Shown piece after piece: positions 40,689 through 49,107 of a DNA stretch of 64,000 nucleotides. This DNA is from Clostridia bacterium (GTDB taxonomy: Bacteria; Bacillota; Clostridia; Christensenellales; Borkfalkiaceae), in assembly GCA_017623605.1 (NCBI GenBank), contig JAGAOR010000015.1:62001-126000 (forward strand), read 5' to 3'. The notes beneath the pieces were generated by a model. It worked only from the letters and a program-made list of their open reading frames with translations. It was not told where the DNA came from and made no database searches. Each line of letters begins with the position of its first letter. Position 1 is the first letter of the stretch. The position numbers and the translations under genes are program-made.

Positions 40689-42160
40689 ACTTTTGTAGGA
40701 CATCTTTGCGGTTCGCAGGTTACGTGCATACCCAAAGATTTAAAGGTTTTTTCGTCCACGTGAGAAAGGATTACCGTGGAATGGATTTCGCAATTTTTCA
40801 GCTTGTCCAGCTGTTCCAAGGCGAGCTTTGCCATTCGATCGGAAACGGCGCAAATGGCAAGTGCCATCAAGATTTCGTCTGTGTGTAAGCGGGGATTTAC
40901 CGAACCCATGTGATTGACTTTAAGCCGTTGTATGGGTTCAATAATCGTGGGGGAGATGAGCTCGATAGAATCGTCGATACCGCCCAAAACCTTTAACGCG
41001 TTGAGTAGAGCCGCCGCGCTTGCGCCCAAAAGATCGCCTGTTTTTCCCGTTACGATTCGTCCGTCGTCAAGCTCGATCGCGACGGCGGGTGCGCCCGTTT
41101 GTTGCGCTTTTTTAAGCGCGGGCGCAACGGGTTTTCTATCTTCTTCGGATATGCCCGCTTTGCTCATCAAAAGCTCGATTTTGGCAACTACTTCCTTGCC
41201 GATACGTCCTTTTCTTGCGTCGCAAAGCGCGGAATAATATCGGCGAATGATTTCGCCTTCGGAAGCCTTTCTACAAGCCTCGTCGTCCACGATACAAAAG
41301 CCCGCCATATTCACGCCCATATCCGTGGGGGATTTATACGGCGAATACCCCAAAATCTTTTCAAGCATAGCGCTCACCACGGGGAAAATTTCCACGTCGC
41401 GGTTATAATTCACGGCGAGCGATTGATAGGCTTCCAAATGATAGGGATCAATCATATTCACGTCGTTGAGATCAGCGGTTGCGGCTTCATACGCCGCGTT
41501 CACGGGGTGGGAGAGGGGTAAATTCCAGATCGGGAACGTTTCGAATTTCGCATAGCCCGCTTTCACGCCGCGTAAATTTTCGTGGTATAATTGCGATAAA
41601 CACGTCGCCATTTTTCCACTACCAGGTCCAGGTGCAGTTACTACCACCAAACGACGGGAGGTGGGAACGTATTCGTTTTTGCCGTAGCCCTCCGCGCTTA
41701 CGATCTTTTGTACGTCCGAGGGATACCCCTCGATTGCGTAGTGCTTATATACCTTTACGCCGATTGCGTTCAGGCGTTTGATAAAGCCGTCTACGGCGGG
41801 TTGAGGGCTATACATCGTCATAACGACGCTCCCCACGAACAAGCCCTTACTTTGGAAAATATCAATAAGCCGCAATACGTCTACGTCGTAGGTGATGCCA
41901 AGATCACTACGATACTTATTTTTGATAATATCGTTCGCGGAAATGACGACGAGGATTTCGGCTACGTCTTTGAGCTTTAACAGCATTTTAATCTTACTAT
42001 CAGGCTCAAAACCAGGGAGTACGCGAGAGGCGTGGTAATCGTCGAACAGCTTTCCGCCAAATTCGAGATACAGCTTGTCCCCGAACGAATGGATACGTTC
42101 CTGTATCTTTTCCGATTGCAGGGAAAGGTATTTTTTATTGTCGAAACCGATTGAATGCAC
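40685..42160 (-). CDS. DUF1846 domain-containing protein
   Basis: 491 residues from the GTG at 42160, with GGAGG eight bases upstream; earlier in-frame ATG lies in the promoter -35. The family is widespread in Bacillota with no settled function. Conserved parts visible: SIGFDNKKYL, PGFEPDSKIKML, TAPGPGSGKMATCLSQLYHE (P-loop-like), KFETFPIWNLPL and the late HTDEILMALAICAV. Cytoplasmic. Confidence 0.88.
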   Translation of the reverse strand: MHSIGFDNKKYLSLQSEKIQERIHSFGDKLYLEFGGKLFDDYHASRVLPGFEPDSKIKMLLKLKDVAEILVVISANDIIKNKYRSDLGITYDVDVLRLIDIFQSKGLFVGSVVMTMYSPQPAVDGFIKRLNAIGVKVYKHYAIEGYPSDVQKIVSAEGYGKNEYVPTSRRLVVVTAPGPGSGKMATCLSQLYHENLRGVKAGYAKFETFPIWNLPLSHPVNAAYEAATADLNDVNMIDPYHLEAYQSLAVNYNRDVEIFPVVSAMLEKILGYSPYKSPTDMGVNMAGFCIVDDEACRKASEGEIIRRYYSALCDARKGRIGKEVVAKIELLMSKAGISEEDRKPVAPALKKAQQTGAPAVAIELDDGRIVTGKTGDLLGASAAALLNALKVLGGIDDSIELISPTIIEPIQRLKVNHMGSVNPRLHTDEILMALAICAVSDRMAKLALEQLDKLKNCEIHSTVILSHVDEKTFKSLGMHVTCEPQRCPTKV

Positions 42161-42191
42161 CTGCCTCACCTCCGTTTTTGCTATTATATCT

Positions 42192-42220
42192 ATTTTAGCA
42201 AAATTTCCCGCTTTTGTCAA
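42192..42220 (-). promoter_or_regulatory. Promoter of the DUF1846 gene
   Basis: On the minus strand: TTGACA, 17-bp spacer, TAAAAT. A TATAAT further downstream is at the wrong spacing (26). Confidence 0.75.
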
Positions 42221-42308
42221 TGCTATGAGCGCGGATTTTGGCGGGGAAAAATGAGATTTTTTTAAAAAGAAAACCGCGGGTTTGTGCCGCGGTCGCCTTT
42301 TCCGTTTT

Positions 42309-42803
42309 TTAAATTTTCTTCTTTAACTCGCGGACGGCGTTGCCAAGGAAAAATTCCGCCGTCGTACCTTTGCGAATGAGCGCGATCGCTTCTTCGGGCG
42401 TACACCAACGCGCCTCGGACACTTCGTCTTCTTTAAGCTTGATTTCTTGATCTTCGACGATGACGATAAAATTCAGCATCAAAAGCTCCTTTTTTTGGTG
42501 ATAGCGAGAAGACATATATTTGGCTTTCACAACGTTTAAACCAAGCTCCTCCTTGATCTCGCGAGGGATCGTCTTTTCGGCGTTTTCTCCCTTTTTTACG
42601 TAGCCTGCGAACAAGATAAAATCGTCGTCCTCCACGTGCTTGGCAAGCAGTATTTTATCCTGCGCACGGTTGGTTACCACCATACTCACCGCCACCGAAA
42701 ATTGCGGGAACATATACGATTCGCATTGGTTACAATAGGGCACGAGTCCCTCGTTTTCGCAAAAGCGGAGCGAAAGCTTTTGTCCACATTCTCTGCAAAA
42801 CAT
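42309..42803 (-). CDS. Nudix hydrolase with N-terminal zinc ribbon
   Basis: 164 residues. The N-terminal zinc ribbon (CRECGQKL...CNQCESY) precedes a complete Nudix box (GYVKKGENAEKTIPREIKEE then LGL). The layout resembles NudC (NADH/NAD-cap pyrophosphatase), but the NudC SQPWPFPxS motif is not present, so the substrate is uncertain. AAGGAGG lies upstream of the ATG. Own promoter. Confidence 0.85.
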   Translation of the reverse strand: MFCRECGQKLSLRFCENEGLVPYCNQCESYMFPQFSVAVSMVVTNRAQDKILLAKHVEDDDFILFAGYVKKGENAEKTIPREIKEELGLNVVKAKYMSSRYHQKKELLMLNFIVIVEDQEIKLKEDEVSEARWCTPEEAIALIRKGTTAEFFLGNAVRELKKKI

Positions 42804-42868
42804 AATTTCTTTTGCCTCCTTATCTTTTTTTCTATATACTTTTTTATAATTTTATGCGCTTCTATATT

Positions 42869-42897
42869 ATAATACCCTTTTTTTTCGCGTTTGTCAA
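42869..42897 (-). promoter_or_regulatory. Promoter of the Nudix gene
   Basis: On the minus strand: TTGACA, 17-bp spacer, TATTAT (a TATAAT overlaps at spacing 20). Confidence 0.7.
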
Positions 42898-42944
42898 CAG
42901 GGCAAGGAAAATTTTTTTAAATTTTCATAAAATTTACAAATCTC

Positions 42945-42973
42945 TTGCCAAAAACCGTTCGTTGTGTTATAAT
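42945..42973 (+). promoter_or_regulatory. Promoter of prmA
   Basis: TTGCCA, 17-bp spacer, TATAAT. The -10 ends nine bases before the ATG, leaving a leader of only ~2-4 nt. Confidence 0.8.
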
Positions 42974-42982
42974 AATTGTATT

Positions 42983-43930
42983 ATGAAATATATCGAACTG
43001 ACTATTCACACCACCACCGAAGCGAGCGAGATTATCGCGGATATTATGTGGAATTATACCGATTTCGGCGTAACCATTTGCGATCGAAACGATATTATTG
43101 CGCTCCAAACGAGCAAGGAAACGACCTATTGGGATTATATGGACGACGAGCTTACCGAAAATAAACAATCGGACGTACTCGTGAAATGTTATGTCGAAGA
43201 AGCTTGCGCCAAAGAAACCGTTGCTTCTATCCTTGCCGATATTCAAAATGCGAAAGCGCTTTCGGAGGGTGCGATTCCGTTCGGTACGCTCGAAGACACC
43301 AAGCGCACCGTTGACGGCGACGATTGGATCGACGTTTGGAAAAAGCATTTCAGACCGATCCGCTTGGGTAGAATCGTCGTCGTGCCCGAATGGATCGACT
43401 ATACCCCCGCTGAAAACGAGCGGGTTGTTCTTCTCGATTCGAATATGGCGTTTGGCACGGGCGAGCACGAAACGACGTCTATGTGCGTGGAATGGATACA
43501 GGAATTTATCACGCCTGATTCCGTTTGTATCGACGTAGGTTGCGGGAGCGGTATTTTGGGTATTTCCGCAATCAAGCTGGGCGCGGCAAAGGCGTATTTA
43601 ACCGACATTGATCCGATTGCCGTGGAAAGCTCGCTTCACAACTGTCATTTGAACGGCGTAGCGGATAAGGCGGTGGTGGCACATTCCAACCTCTTGGAAA
43701 ACACCGATATTTGCGCGGATATTATGTTTGCGAACATCACGGGCGAGGTGTTAAAAATGCTCGCACCGTCCATTCCTAAAAATTTAAAGCCAAACGGCGT
43801 TTTGATTTTAAGCGGTATTATTGAGAGCCGTTTACAAATGGTGAAACAAGCCTATGAGGCGGTGGGTATGGAAATTCTGCACGAACGAAAAAAAGGCGAA
43901 TGGTTTTCGCTGGTGCTGAAACGGAAATGA
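42983..43930 (+). CDS. prmA: Ribosomal protein L11 methyltransferase
   Basis: SAM-dependent trimethylation of L11. 315 residues: N-terminal L11-recognition domain, then the Rossmann methyltransferase with LDSNMAFGTGEHETTSMC, SAM-binding DVGCGSGILGISA and DIMFANITGEVL (NPPF-equivalent). Start at 42983; no Shine-Dalgarno sequence. The longer upstream frame would cross the promoter. First gene of prmA-rsmE-mtaB-HIT. Confidence 0.95.
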   Translation: MKYIELTIHTTTEASEIIADIMWNYTDFGVTICDRNDIIALQTSKETTYWDYMDDELTENKQSDVLVKCYVEEACAKETVASILADIQNAKALSEGAIPFGTLEDTKRTVDGDDWIDVWKKHFRPIRLGRIVVVPEWIDYTPAENERVVLLDSNMAFGTGEHETTSMCVEWIQEFITPDSVCIDVGCGSGILGISAIKLGAAKAYLTDIDPIAVESSLHNCHLNGVADKAVVAHSNLLENTDICADIMFANITGEVLKMLAPSIPKNLKPNGVLILSGIIESRLQMVKQAYEAVGMEILHERKKGEWFSLVLKRK

Positions 43931-43946
43931 TAAGGGCAGGTGCGCG

Positions 43947-44657
43947 TTGAAACGGTTTTTTGTGGATAAAATTGAAGAAATTACGTGCCTTTCAGGCGAG
44001 GAATTCGAGCACGCGAAAAATGTGCTCCGTATTGGCGTGGGCGCGGAAGTGATCTTGCTTGATAACAGTGGCAAAGAATATACCGCCGTCGTTTCCGCCG
44101 TGGAGAAAAAGCAAATGCTTTTAAACGTCGTGCGGGAAAAAGTTGGCGAGCGGGAAGCCAAAGCGGATATTTGCCTTTTGTTCGGGTATTTGAAAAACGC
44201 GGACAAAAACGAATTTATCGTGCAAAAAGCGGTGGAGCTTGGTGTGAAAAGGATCGGCGTGTTCTCCTCGCAATTTTCTTCTGCGTATATGAACGAAAAT
44301 AAGTTAGAACGTTTAAATAAGGTTTCGCGGGAGGCGGCGAAGCAATGCTTGCGCTCGGTTGCGCCGAAAGTGGAATATTTTCCCTCGCTTGAGAAAGCGC
44401 TCGCGTTCGGCGGGGACTTTGCCTATAAATTATTCGCTTGCGAGTTTGCCCAAAAAAGTGAAATTGCGTTTTCCGATTTAAAAAATAGCGTGGCAATGGT
44501 GATCGGGAGCGAGGGCGGCTTTTCACGCGAGGAAGCGGAGCTTGCAAAGAAAAAAGGGTATAAGCTCGTCAGTCTTGGAAAAAGAATATTGCGCGCGGAA
44601 ACGGCGGCGGTTTCACTTGCTTCTATTGTGGCGTACGAGCTGGGAGAATTGGAATGA
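43947..44657 (+). CDS. rsmE: 16S rRNA (uracil-1498 N3)-methyltransferase RsmE
   Basis: 236 residues from the TTG at 43947, with AAGGGCAGG upstream. PUA-like N-terminus (RFFVDKI, HAKNVLRIGVG) and SPOUT-class knot with VIGSEGGFSREEAELAK and LGKRILRAETAAV, the RsmE signature. It overlaps mtaB by 4 bp. Confidence 0.95.
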   Translation: MKRFFVDKIEEITCLSGEEFEHAKNVLRIGVGAEVILLDNSGKEYTAVVSAVEKKQMLLNVVREKVGEREAKADICLLFGYLKNADKNEFIVQKAVELGVKRIGVFSSQFSSAYMNENKLERLNKVSREAAKQCLRSVAPKVEYFPSLEKALAFGGDFAYKLFACEFAQKSEIAFSDLKNSVAMVIGSEGGFSREEAELAKKKGYKLVSLGKRILRAETAAVSLASIVAYELGELE

Positions 44658-45910
44658 AAGCGGTGGTGTTTACGCTCGGTTGCAAGGTCAACGACGTGGA
44701 AAGCGGATCAATCATTCGCGGCTTGGAGGAGCTCGGCTACGAGGTTTCGAGAGAGCTCGAACCTGCCGATTTATATATCGTGAACACGTGCGCGGTAACG
44801 GGTGAGGCGGAGAGAAAAAGCCGTCAGGCGATCGGAAAAGCGTTAAAATTCAACACGCAGGCAAAGGTGATCGTATGCGGTTGCGCTTCGGAAAAATCCC
44901 CCGCATCGTTTGCGGGAAAGAACGTTACGGCAGTGGTGGGCGCGCAGCGAAAAAACCGTGTTTTAGAAATCGTGCGTGCGGGCTTTGAAGAAGCGTTTTG
45001 CGGGGTGCAGATTGAAAACGCGGGGGGCAGGTATGAGGAAATGATGCTTCCCGATTGCTTGAAAACGCGGCGTTTCGTGAAAATTCAAGACGGCTGTAAC
45101 CGTTTTTGCTCCTATTGCGTGATTCCTTATCTGCGCGGGCGTAGCCGTAGCCGCAATTTAGAGAGTGCGGCGGAAGAAATTCTGCTCGGCGGGGCGTTTG
45201 AAACGGTGATTACGGGTATTGATATATCCGATTATAAGGACGAAAATGGGCGAGATTTAGCCGATTTGATGCTTGCCGTGAAAGACGCGGATACGCGGAT
45301 TCGTTTGGGATCTATGGAAGTGGGCTTGATTACCTCGCGCTTTTTGAACGCTTTAAAGCAGGTGAAAAATTTTGCACCGCAATTCCATTTATCTTTGCAA
45401 AGCGGCTCAAACGCGGTGCTTAAAAGTATGAATCGGCACTACACGCGCGAGGAATATCTTGAAAAATGTCAAATGATCAAAGAGGCGTTTCCGTATGCCG
45501 CAATTACGACGGATATAATCGCGGGGTTTCCCACCGAAACGGAAGCGGATTTCGAGGCTTCCCTGCGGATTGTAAGAGAGGCGGGCTTTGCGCAAATTCA
45601 CGCCTTTCCGTATTCCCCACGAGAGGGAACGAACGCGTTCAAAAAATATAAAGAATTACCCTTTTCCGTCAAAAAGGAACGCGTCGAAAGACTTTTACAA
45701 GCCGGCGCAAGCGAACGGGAAAAGTATATGCGCGGATTTTTGGGTAAAACGCTTAACGTCGTACCCGAACAATGCGAGAACGGGTTTACACAGGGGTATT
45801 CCGAAAATTATATCCGCGTATACGTGGAGGGTGAAACGGAAAAACGACTTTTGCAGGTATGCGCCGAGCGACTTTTTAAAGACGGCGTTTTGGCAAAGTT
45901 AATTAAATAA
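44654..45910 (+). CDS. mtaB: tRNA t6A37 methylthiotransferase MtaB
   Basis: Radical-SAM methylthiotransferase converting t6A37 to ms2t6A37 in tRNA. 418 residues. N-terminal UPF0004 domain with cluster cysteines (TLGCKVNDVES, VNTCAVTGEAERKSRQA, VCGCAS), radical SAM cluster CNRFCSYC and IPYLRGRSRSR, TDIIAGFPTETEADF; C-terminal TRAM-like segment. The prmA-rsmE-mtaB order is common in Bacillota. Confidence 0.95.
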   Translation: MKAVVFTLGCKVNDVESGSIIRGLEELGYEVSRELEPADLYIVNTCAVTGEAERKSRQAIGKALKFNTQAKVIVCGCASEKSPASFAGKNVTAVVGAQRKNRVLEIVRAGFEEAFCGVQIENAGGRYEEMMLPDCLKTRRFVKIQDGCNRFCSYCVIPYLRGRSRSRNLESAAEEILLGGAFETVITGIDISDYKDENGRDLADLMLAVKDADTRIRLGSMEVGLITSRFLNALKQVKNFAPQFHLSLQSGSNAVLKSMNRHYTREEYLEKCQMIKEAFPYAAITTDIIAGFPTETEADFEASLRIVREAGFAQIHAFPYSPREGTNAFKKYKELPFSVKKERVERLLQAGASEREKYMRGFLGKTLNVVPEQCENGFTQGYSENYIRVYVEGETEKRLLQVCAERLFKDGVLAKLIK

Positions 45911-45927
45911 AAAGGAGAAATAAATTT

Positions 45928-46263
45928 ATGAACGATTGTATTTTTTGTAGGATTATCAAAGGGGAAATCCCGTCGAAAAAAATGTATGAAGACGAGCAAA
46001 TGATCGTGATTTGCGACATTGAGCCGAAAGCGAAGCTGCATTATTTGTGTATTCCCAAAACGCATTTTGCCCTGCTTTCCGAAATGGACGAGGAAAAGGC
46101 AAAAACGCTCAAATACTGTTTTGAAAAGATTGCCGCGCTTGCGCCCTCTTGGGGGCTTGACGGTGGCTATCGCGTGATTATCAATCAAGGCGAAAACGGC
46201 GGTCAAGCCGTCAAGCACTTGCATATCCACTTGCTCGGCGGTGAAAAATTAAAGGATTTTTAA
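45928..46263 (+). CDS. HIT-family nucleotide hydrolase (Hint-like)
   Basis: 111 residues. N-terminal CIFCRIIKGEIPSKK with a partial zinc ligand set, and the histidine triad HLHIHLLGG. Hint proteins hydrolyse AMP-linked amino groups; the physiological substrate is not known. AAAGGAG upstream, 17 bp after mtaB. Confidence 0.93.
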   Translation: MNDCIFCRIIKGEIPSKKMYEDEQMIVICDIEPKAKLHYLCIPKTHFALLSEMDEEKAKTLKYCFEKIAALAPSWGLDGGYRVIINQGENGGQAVKHLHIHLLGGEKLKDF

Positions 46264-46290
46264 GGTATAAGACAAGAAAATCGGGGCAAT

Positions 46291-46328
46291 AATCCCTTTC
46301 GCAAGATTTGCGGGAGGGATTTTTTTTT
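46291..46328 (+). terminator. Terminator overlapping the next gene's ribosome binding site
   Basis: Two-part stem: AATCCCT/AGGGATT outside and CGCAA/TTGCG inside (46291-46321), then a run of T that ends at 46328, directly before the ATG at 46329. The ribosome binding site GGGAGGG is in the 3' arm. Confidence 0.75.
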
Positions 46329-46778
46329 ATGCGTTTTGCCAGAGCTATAAAAAATTTTATAACGCTCACGCTTGCCGTGGCGTTTGCGCTTGCGACCTGC
46401 TTTATCGTAAAAGTCGCGCACATATCCCGACTCTCCTCGATTACAGGCGAGCGCGCGTATTATTTGGATAGCGCGTCCTCGCAATCGCTTATCAAAACGG
46501 AGCTTTCCTTTGCTGATATATTCCGCGTGAGGGGGGAAAGCGTTTGCTTTGCGTGCACGGAAGAAAAAGAAGCGTTCGCCCTTGCTTTGATCGAGGAATA
46601 CGGCGGCACGCTTTTGTTTACGGAAGAGGCGTGCGGCGTACAATCCTATTACGCTTACGTGCCCGCTTGGGGACAGGGCGTCGCGCTCTACGGAAAACAG
46701 GTGAATTTGCATATCGCCGTTTCGTTGGAAGATAACCGTTGCGCAGTAGGAATTCCCATTATTTTCGGCGGCTTTTGA
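46329..46778 (+). CDS. Membrane-anchored hypothetical protein
   Basis: 149 residues, not recognised. One N-terminal helix or uncleaved signal (about residues 9-32, ITLTLAVAFALATCFIV), then an extracytoplasmic domain of ~115 residues with SITGERAYYLDSASS, VCFACTEEKEAF and a Gly-rich end (IPIIFGGF). The start at 46329 has GGGAGGG nine bases upstream, but that site is in a terminator stem. The stop codon overlaps the left end of the foldback element. Confidence 0.5.
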   Translation: MRFARAIKNFITLTLAVAFALATCFIVKVAHISRLSSITGERAYYLDSASSQSLIKTELSFADIFRVRGESVCFACTEEKEAFALALIEEYGGTLLFTEEACGVQSYYAYVPAWGQGVALYGKQVNLHIAVSLEDNRCAVGIPIIFGGF

Positions 46779-47179
46779 AACGGCTGATATACGTCGCAAT
46801 CCTGCGTCAAGACTACGTTTTTTCTCGCTTGTTTACGGCGAGTAAACGTCCCTTCGAAAAAGCCTTGCTTTCCTTAGCCTGACGAGAATTGAATCGCAAC
46901 AAGCCTGAAAAGCGTCTTTTTTGCTCTTTTCGCCACGCTTGTGCTTGAAATATATTCAATATGTCTGCGCACAATCGCGGCAAAAACCGCTAAGAAATAC
47001 GTCTTTTCAGGTGCGAAGCAGTTTTCACAAACAAAAAAACAGGATAGACAAGGAAATTGAGCGTGATCATACTGACTGTATGATAAGCGAAATTGACGAA
47101 GTATAAACGTTTTTTTGCCGTGAAAACCTTGTTGGGTTCGGCTCTCGTCAGGCTAACTTGCTCGTATCTGAGCCGTTTC
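46777..47179. repeat. 403-bp foldback element with nested inverted repeats
   Basis: Gene-free stretch. Four nested complementary pairs: ends 46777-46793 with 47163-47179 (14 of 17 positions); TTAGCCTGACGAGA 46874-46887 with its perfect complement 47143-47156; CAACAAG 46897-46903 with 47128-47134; CCTGAAAAG 46904-46912 with 47003-47011. Local hairpins sit inside (GTTTAC/GTAAAC; ATCATAC-TGACT-GTATGAT). No ORF with family similarity. It could be a nonautonomous mobile element (MITE-like) or a large structured RNA. Confidence 0.65.
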
Positions 47180-47272
47180 CATAAAGGCGTTGAAAGTTTT
47201 TTTTAAAAAGGGTGTATAAAAGATAAAAAACGAGGCAAACATTTACATACAAAATTTCGGAGGATTTGAAAT

Positions 47273-47962
47273 ATGCAAGAACAAAACGAAAAAGAAAAGA
47301 AGATCAGAAAGAAGCGTATTAGCGGCGAAAAGCGGTTTTATCTGCTCACCGCGCTCGGTTGCGCGGCGGCGCTCGTGGCGATCGTAACGGTGGCGCTCGT
47401 GGCGAGTGTGGGCGACGTAAACAATCAGGTGAATAACGGCGGCAATTCGGGAAATCAATCCGTGCTCCCCACTCCGCCCGACGAGGGGAATAACGGAGGC
47501 AATAACCAAGGCGGCACGGGTGATAACGAACAAGTTGTGGGAAAGCCGGAGGGTATGATTATGCCCGTGGAAACGGCGGCACTTATCCACGATTACGGCT
47601 TCTATCATAACCAAACCTTAAATTGCTATTACGAACACGCGGGGCTGGATTTCTCTGCGGAAGTAGGCACGGAAGTTTTGGCGGTTGCGGCGGGTAAGAT
47701 CGAAAGTATTTATAAGGACGACCTTCTGCTTGGCACGGAAATCGTGATTGATCACGGCGACGGCTTGAAATCGCTCTATCGTTTCGTAAGCGAAATCGAA
47801 GGACTTTCCGTTGGCGACAGCGTGGAACAGGGCGAGGTGATCGCAACCGTTGCGGAGGCAAGCGGCAACGAATATAAGGACGGCGCGCACCTGCATTTCG
47901 AGATTACGGAAAGCGGCAAAGTCGTTGATCCTACTACGCACTTGACTTTGGAAGAAAAATAA
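47273..47962 (+). CDS. LytM/M23-domain membrane protein, SpoIIQ-like
   Basis: 229 residues: a basic cytoplasmic tail (~22 residues), one membrane helix (about 23-46), an Asn/Gly-rich linker (~50-90) and a C-terminal M23 (LytM) domain. The zinc ligands are intact: His122 and Asp126 (EHAGLDF) and His207/His209 (HLHFE). Topology and GTEIVIDHGDGLKSLY resemble SpoIIQ, the forespore half of the SpoIIIA-SpoIIQ channel, which in Clostridia keeps its metal site. A general cell-wall endopeptidase is the alternative. CGGAGG precedes the ATG. Confidence 0.7.
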   Translation: MQEQNEKEKKIRKKRISGEKRFYLLTALGCAAALVAIVTVALVASVGDVNNQVNNGGNSGNQSVLPTPPDEGNNGGNNQGGTGDNEQVVGKPEGMIMPVETAALIHDYGFYHNQTLNCYYEHAGLDFSAEVGTEVLAVAAGKIESIYKDDLLLGTEIVIDHGDGLKSLYRFVSEIEGLSVGDSVEQGEVIATVAEASGNEYKDGAHLHFEITESGKVVDPTTHLTLEEK

Positions 47963-48006
47963 ATAGGCGAATTATACTCAAATTCGTTTACAGATTTATT
48001 TAGTTA

Positions 48007-48086
48007 GCCGAATCCCTTGTAGGGACTCGGCCAACGTCATTTTTTTAATTAAGACAGGTAAAAGATCTCAAACCTGCCTTTTTTTT
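48007..48086 (+). terminator. Two hairpins downstream of the SpoIIQ-like gene
   Basis: First: GCCGA/TCGGC with inner TCCC/GGGA (48007-48031), followed by seven T at 48040. Second: CAGGT/ACCTG (48055-48076), followed by CC and eight T. Either may terminate. The remaining gene-free sequence up to 48224 is AT-rich and shows only a TATAAT at 48189. Confidence 0.6.
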
Positions 48087-48224
48087 ACAATAGCCTACTT
48101 CTCATAAAAATATAGAGACTTCCCCAAAAAAAGCAATCAGAGTAAAAAGTAGAGCAAGATTTATATAGAAATGCGTAAAAAATTATGATATAATAACCTT
48201 GTTAAGACAAAAAGAGGTGGTATA

Positions 48225-49094
48225 ATGGATAAATTTAAAGGGATTTTTCCTGCATTGTTGACTCCGTTTAATAAAAACGGCGAAATTAACGAAAAGGAAC
48301 TCAAAAAATTAGTGCGTTTCAATCTGGAAAAGGGCGCGACAGGCTTTTACGTAGGTGGAAGTACGGCGGAGGCGTTTTTGCTTTCCACACAAGAGCGTAA
48401 AAAGGTTATGGAAATTGTAAGGGATTGCGCAGACTCGGCAACGTTGCTTGCGCACGTAGGCTCTGTAAACGAGAGAGAAGCCATAGAGCTTGGCGAATAT
48501 GCAAGTCGCTTGGGTTACGACGCAGTATCCTCGGTTGCGCCGTTCTATTATAAATTCTCGTTTGAGGAAATTAGAAATTACTATTTTCGCGTTGCGGATG
48601 CCTCGAAGCTTCCTATGCTTGTTTATCATTTCCCTGCATTTTCAGGGGTAAATATGGGCGTGAAAGAAATCTCACAGTTCTTATCCGACGAAAGATTTAT
48701 CGGTATTAAATATACGTCGAACGATTTCTTTACGATGGAGCGTTGTAAAACGGCTTTTCCCAACAAGCTCGTGTATAACGGCTACGACGAAATGTTTTTG
48801 GCGGGGCTTTCCATGGGCGCAGACGGTGGAATCGGAAGCACGTATAATTTTATGGCGGATAAATTCGTCAAAATTAAAAAACTGTTCGAGAAGAATAAAA
48901 TGACCGAAGCGCAAGCGTTGCAGCAGGAGGCGAACGGGATTATTTCCGTGCTTTGTTCAATCGGCGTTATGCAAGCGGAAAAAGAAGTATTAAATCAGCT
49001 CGGTTTCGATTTTGGTATTTGTCGTAAACCGTTTGGCGAACCGACGGAAGAACAGAAAAAACTGATTGCTGAAAAAATTATTCCTTTGTTATAA
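48225..49094 (+). CDS. N-acetylneuraminate lyase-like, DapA/NanA family aldolase
   Basis: 289-residue class I aldolase of the DHDPS/NAL family. Conserved features: GIFPALLTPFN, GGSTAEAFLLS (substrate carboxylate loop), YHFPAFSG with the catalytic Tyr, IGIKYTSND with the Schiff-base Lys, and GADGGIGSTYN. The GSTAE form and the sialidase next door favour cleavage of N-acetylneuraminate to ManNAc and pyruvate over dihydrodipicolinate synthesis. RBS GAGGTGG. A TATAAT at 48189 has no good -35, suggesting activator control. Confidence 0.87.
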   Translation: MDKFKGIFPALLTPFNKNGEINEKELKKLVRFNLEKGATGFYVGGSTAEAFLLSTQERKKVMEIVRDCADSATLLAHVGSVNEREAIELGEYASRLGYDAVSSVAPFYYKFSFEEIRNYYFRVADASKLPMLVYHFPAFSGVNMGVKEISQFLSDERFIGIKYTSNDFFTMERCKTAFPNKLVYNGYDEMFLAGLSMGADGGIGSTYNFMADKFVKIKKLFEKNKMTEAQALQQEANGIISVLCSIGVMQAEKEVLNQLGFDFGICRKPFGEPTEEQKKLIAEKIIPLL

Positions 49095-49107
49095 GGGGGT
49101 GAAGCTT

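Noticed and set aside
46777..47179. Foldback element as a complete insertion sequence
   Set aside because: No transposase-like frame inside; at most a nonautonomous element, and no target-site duplication could be confirmed by eye.
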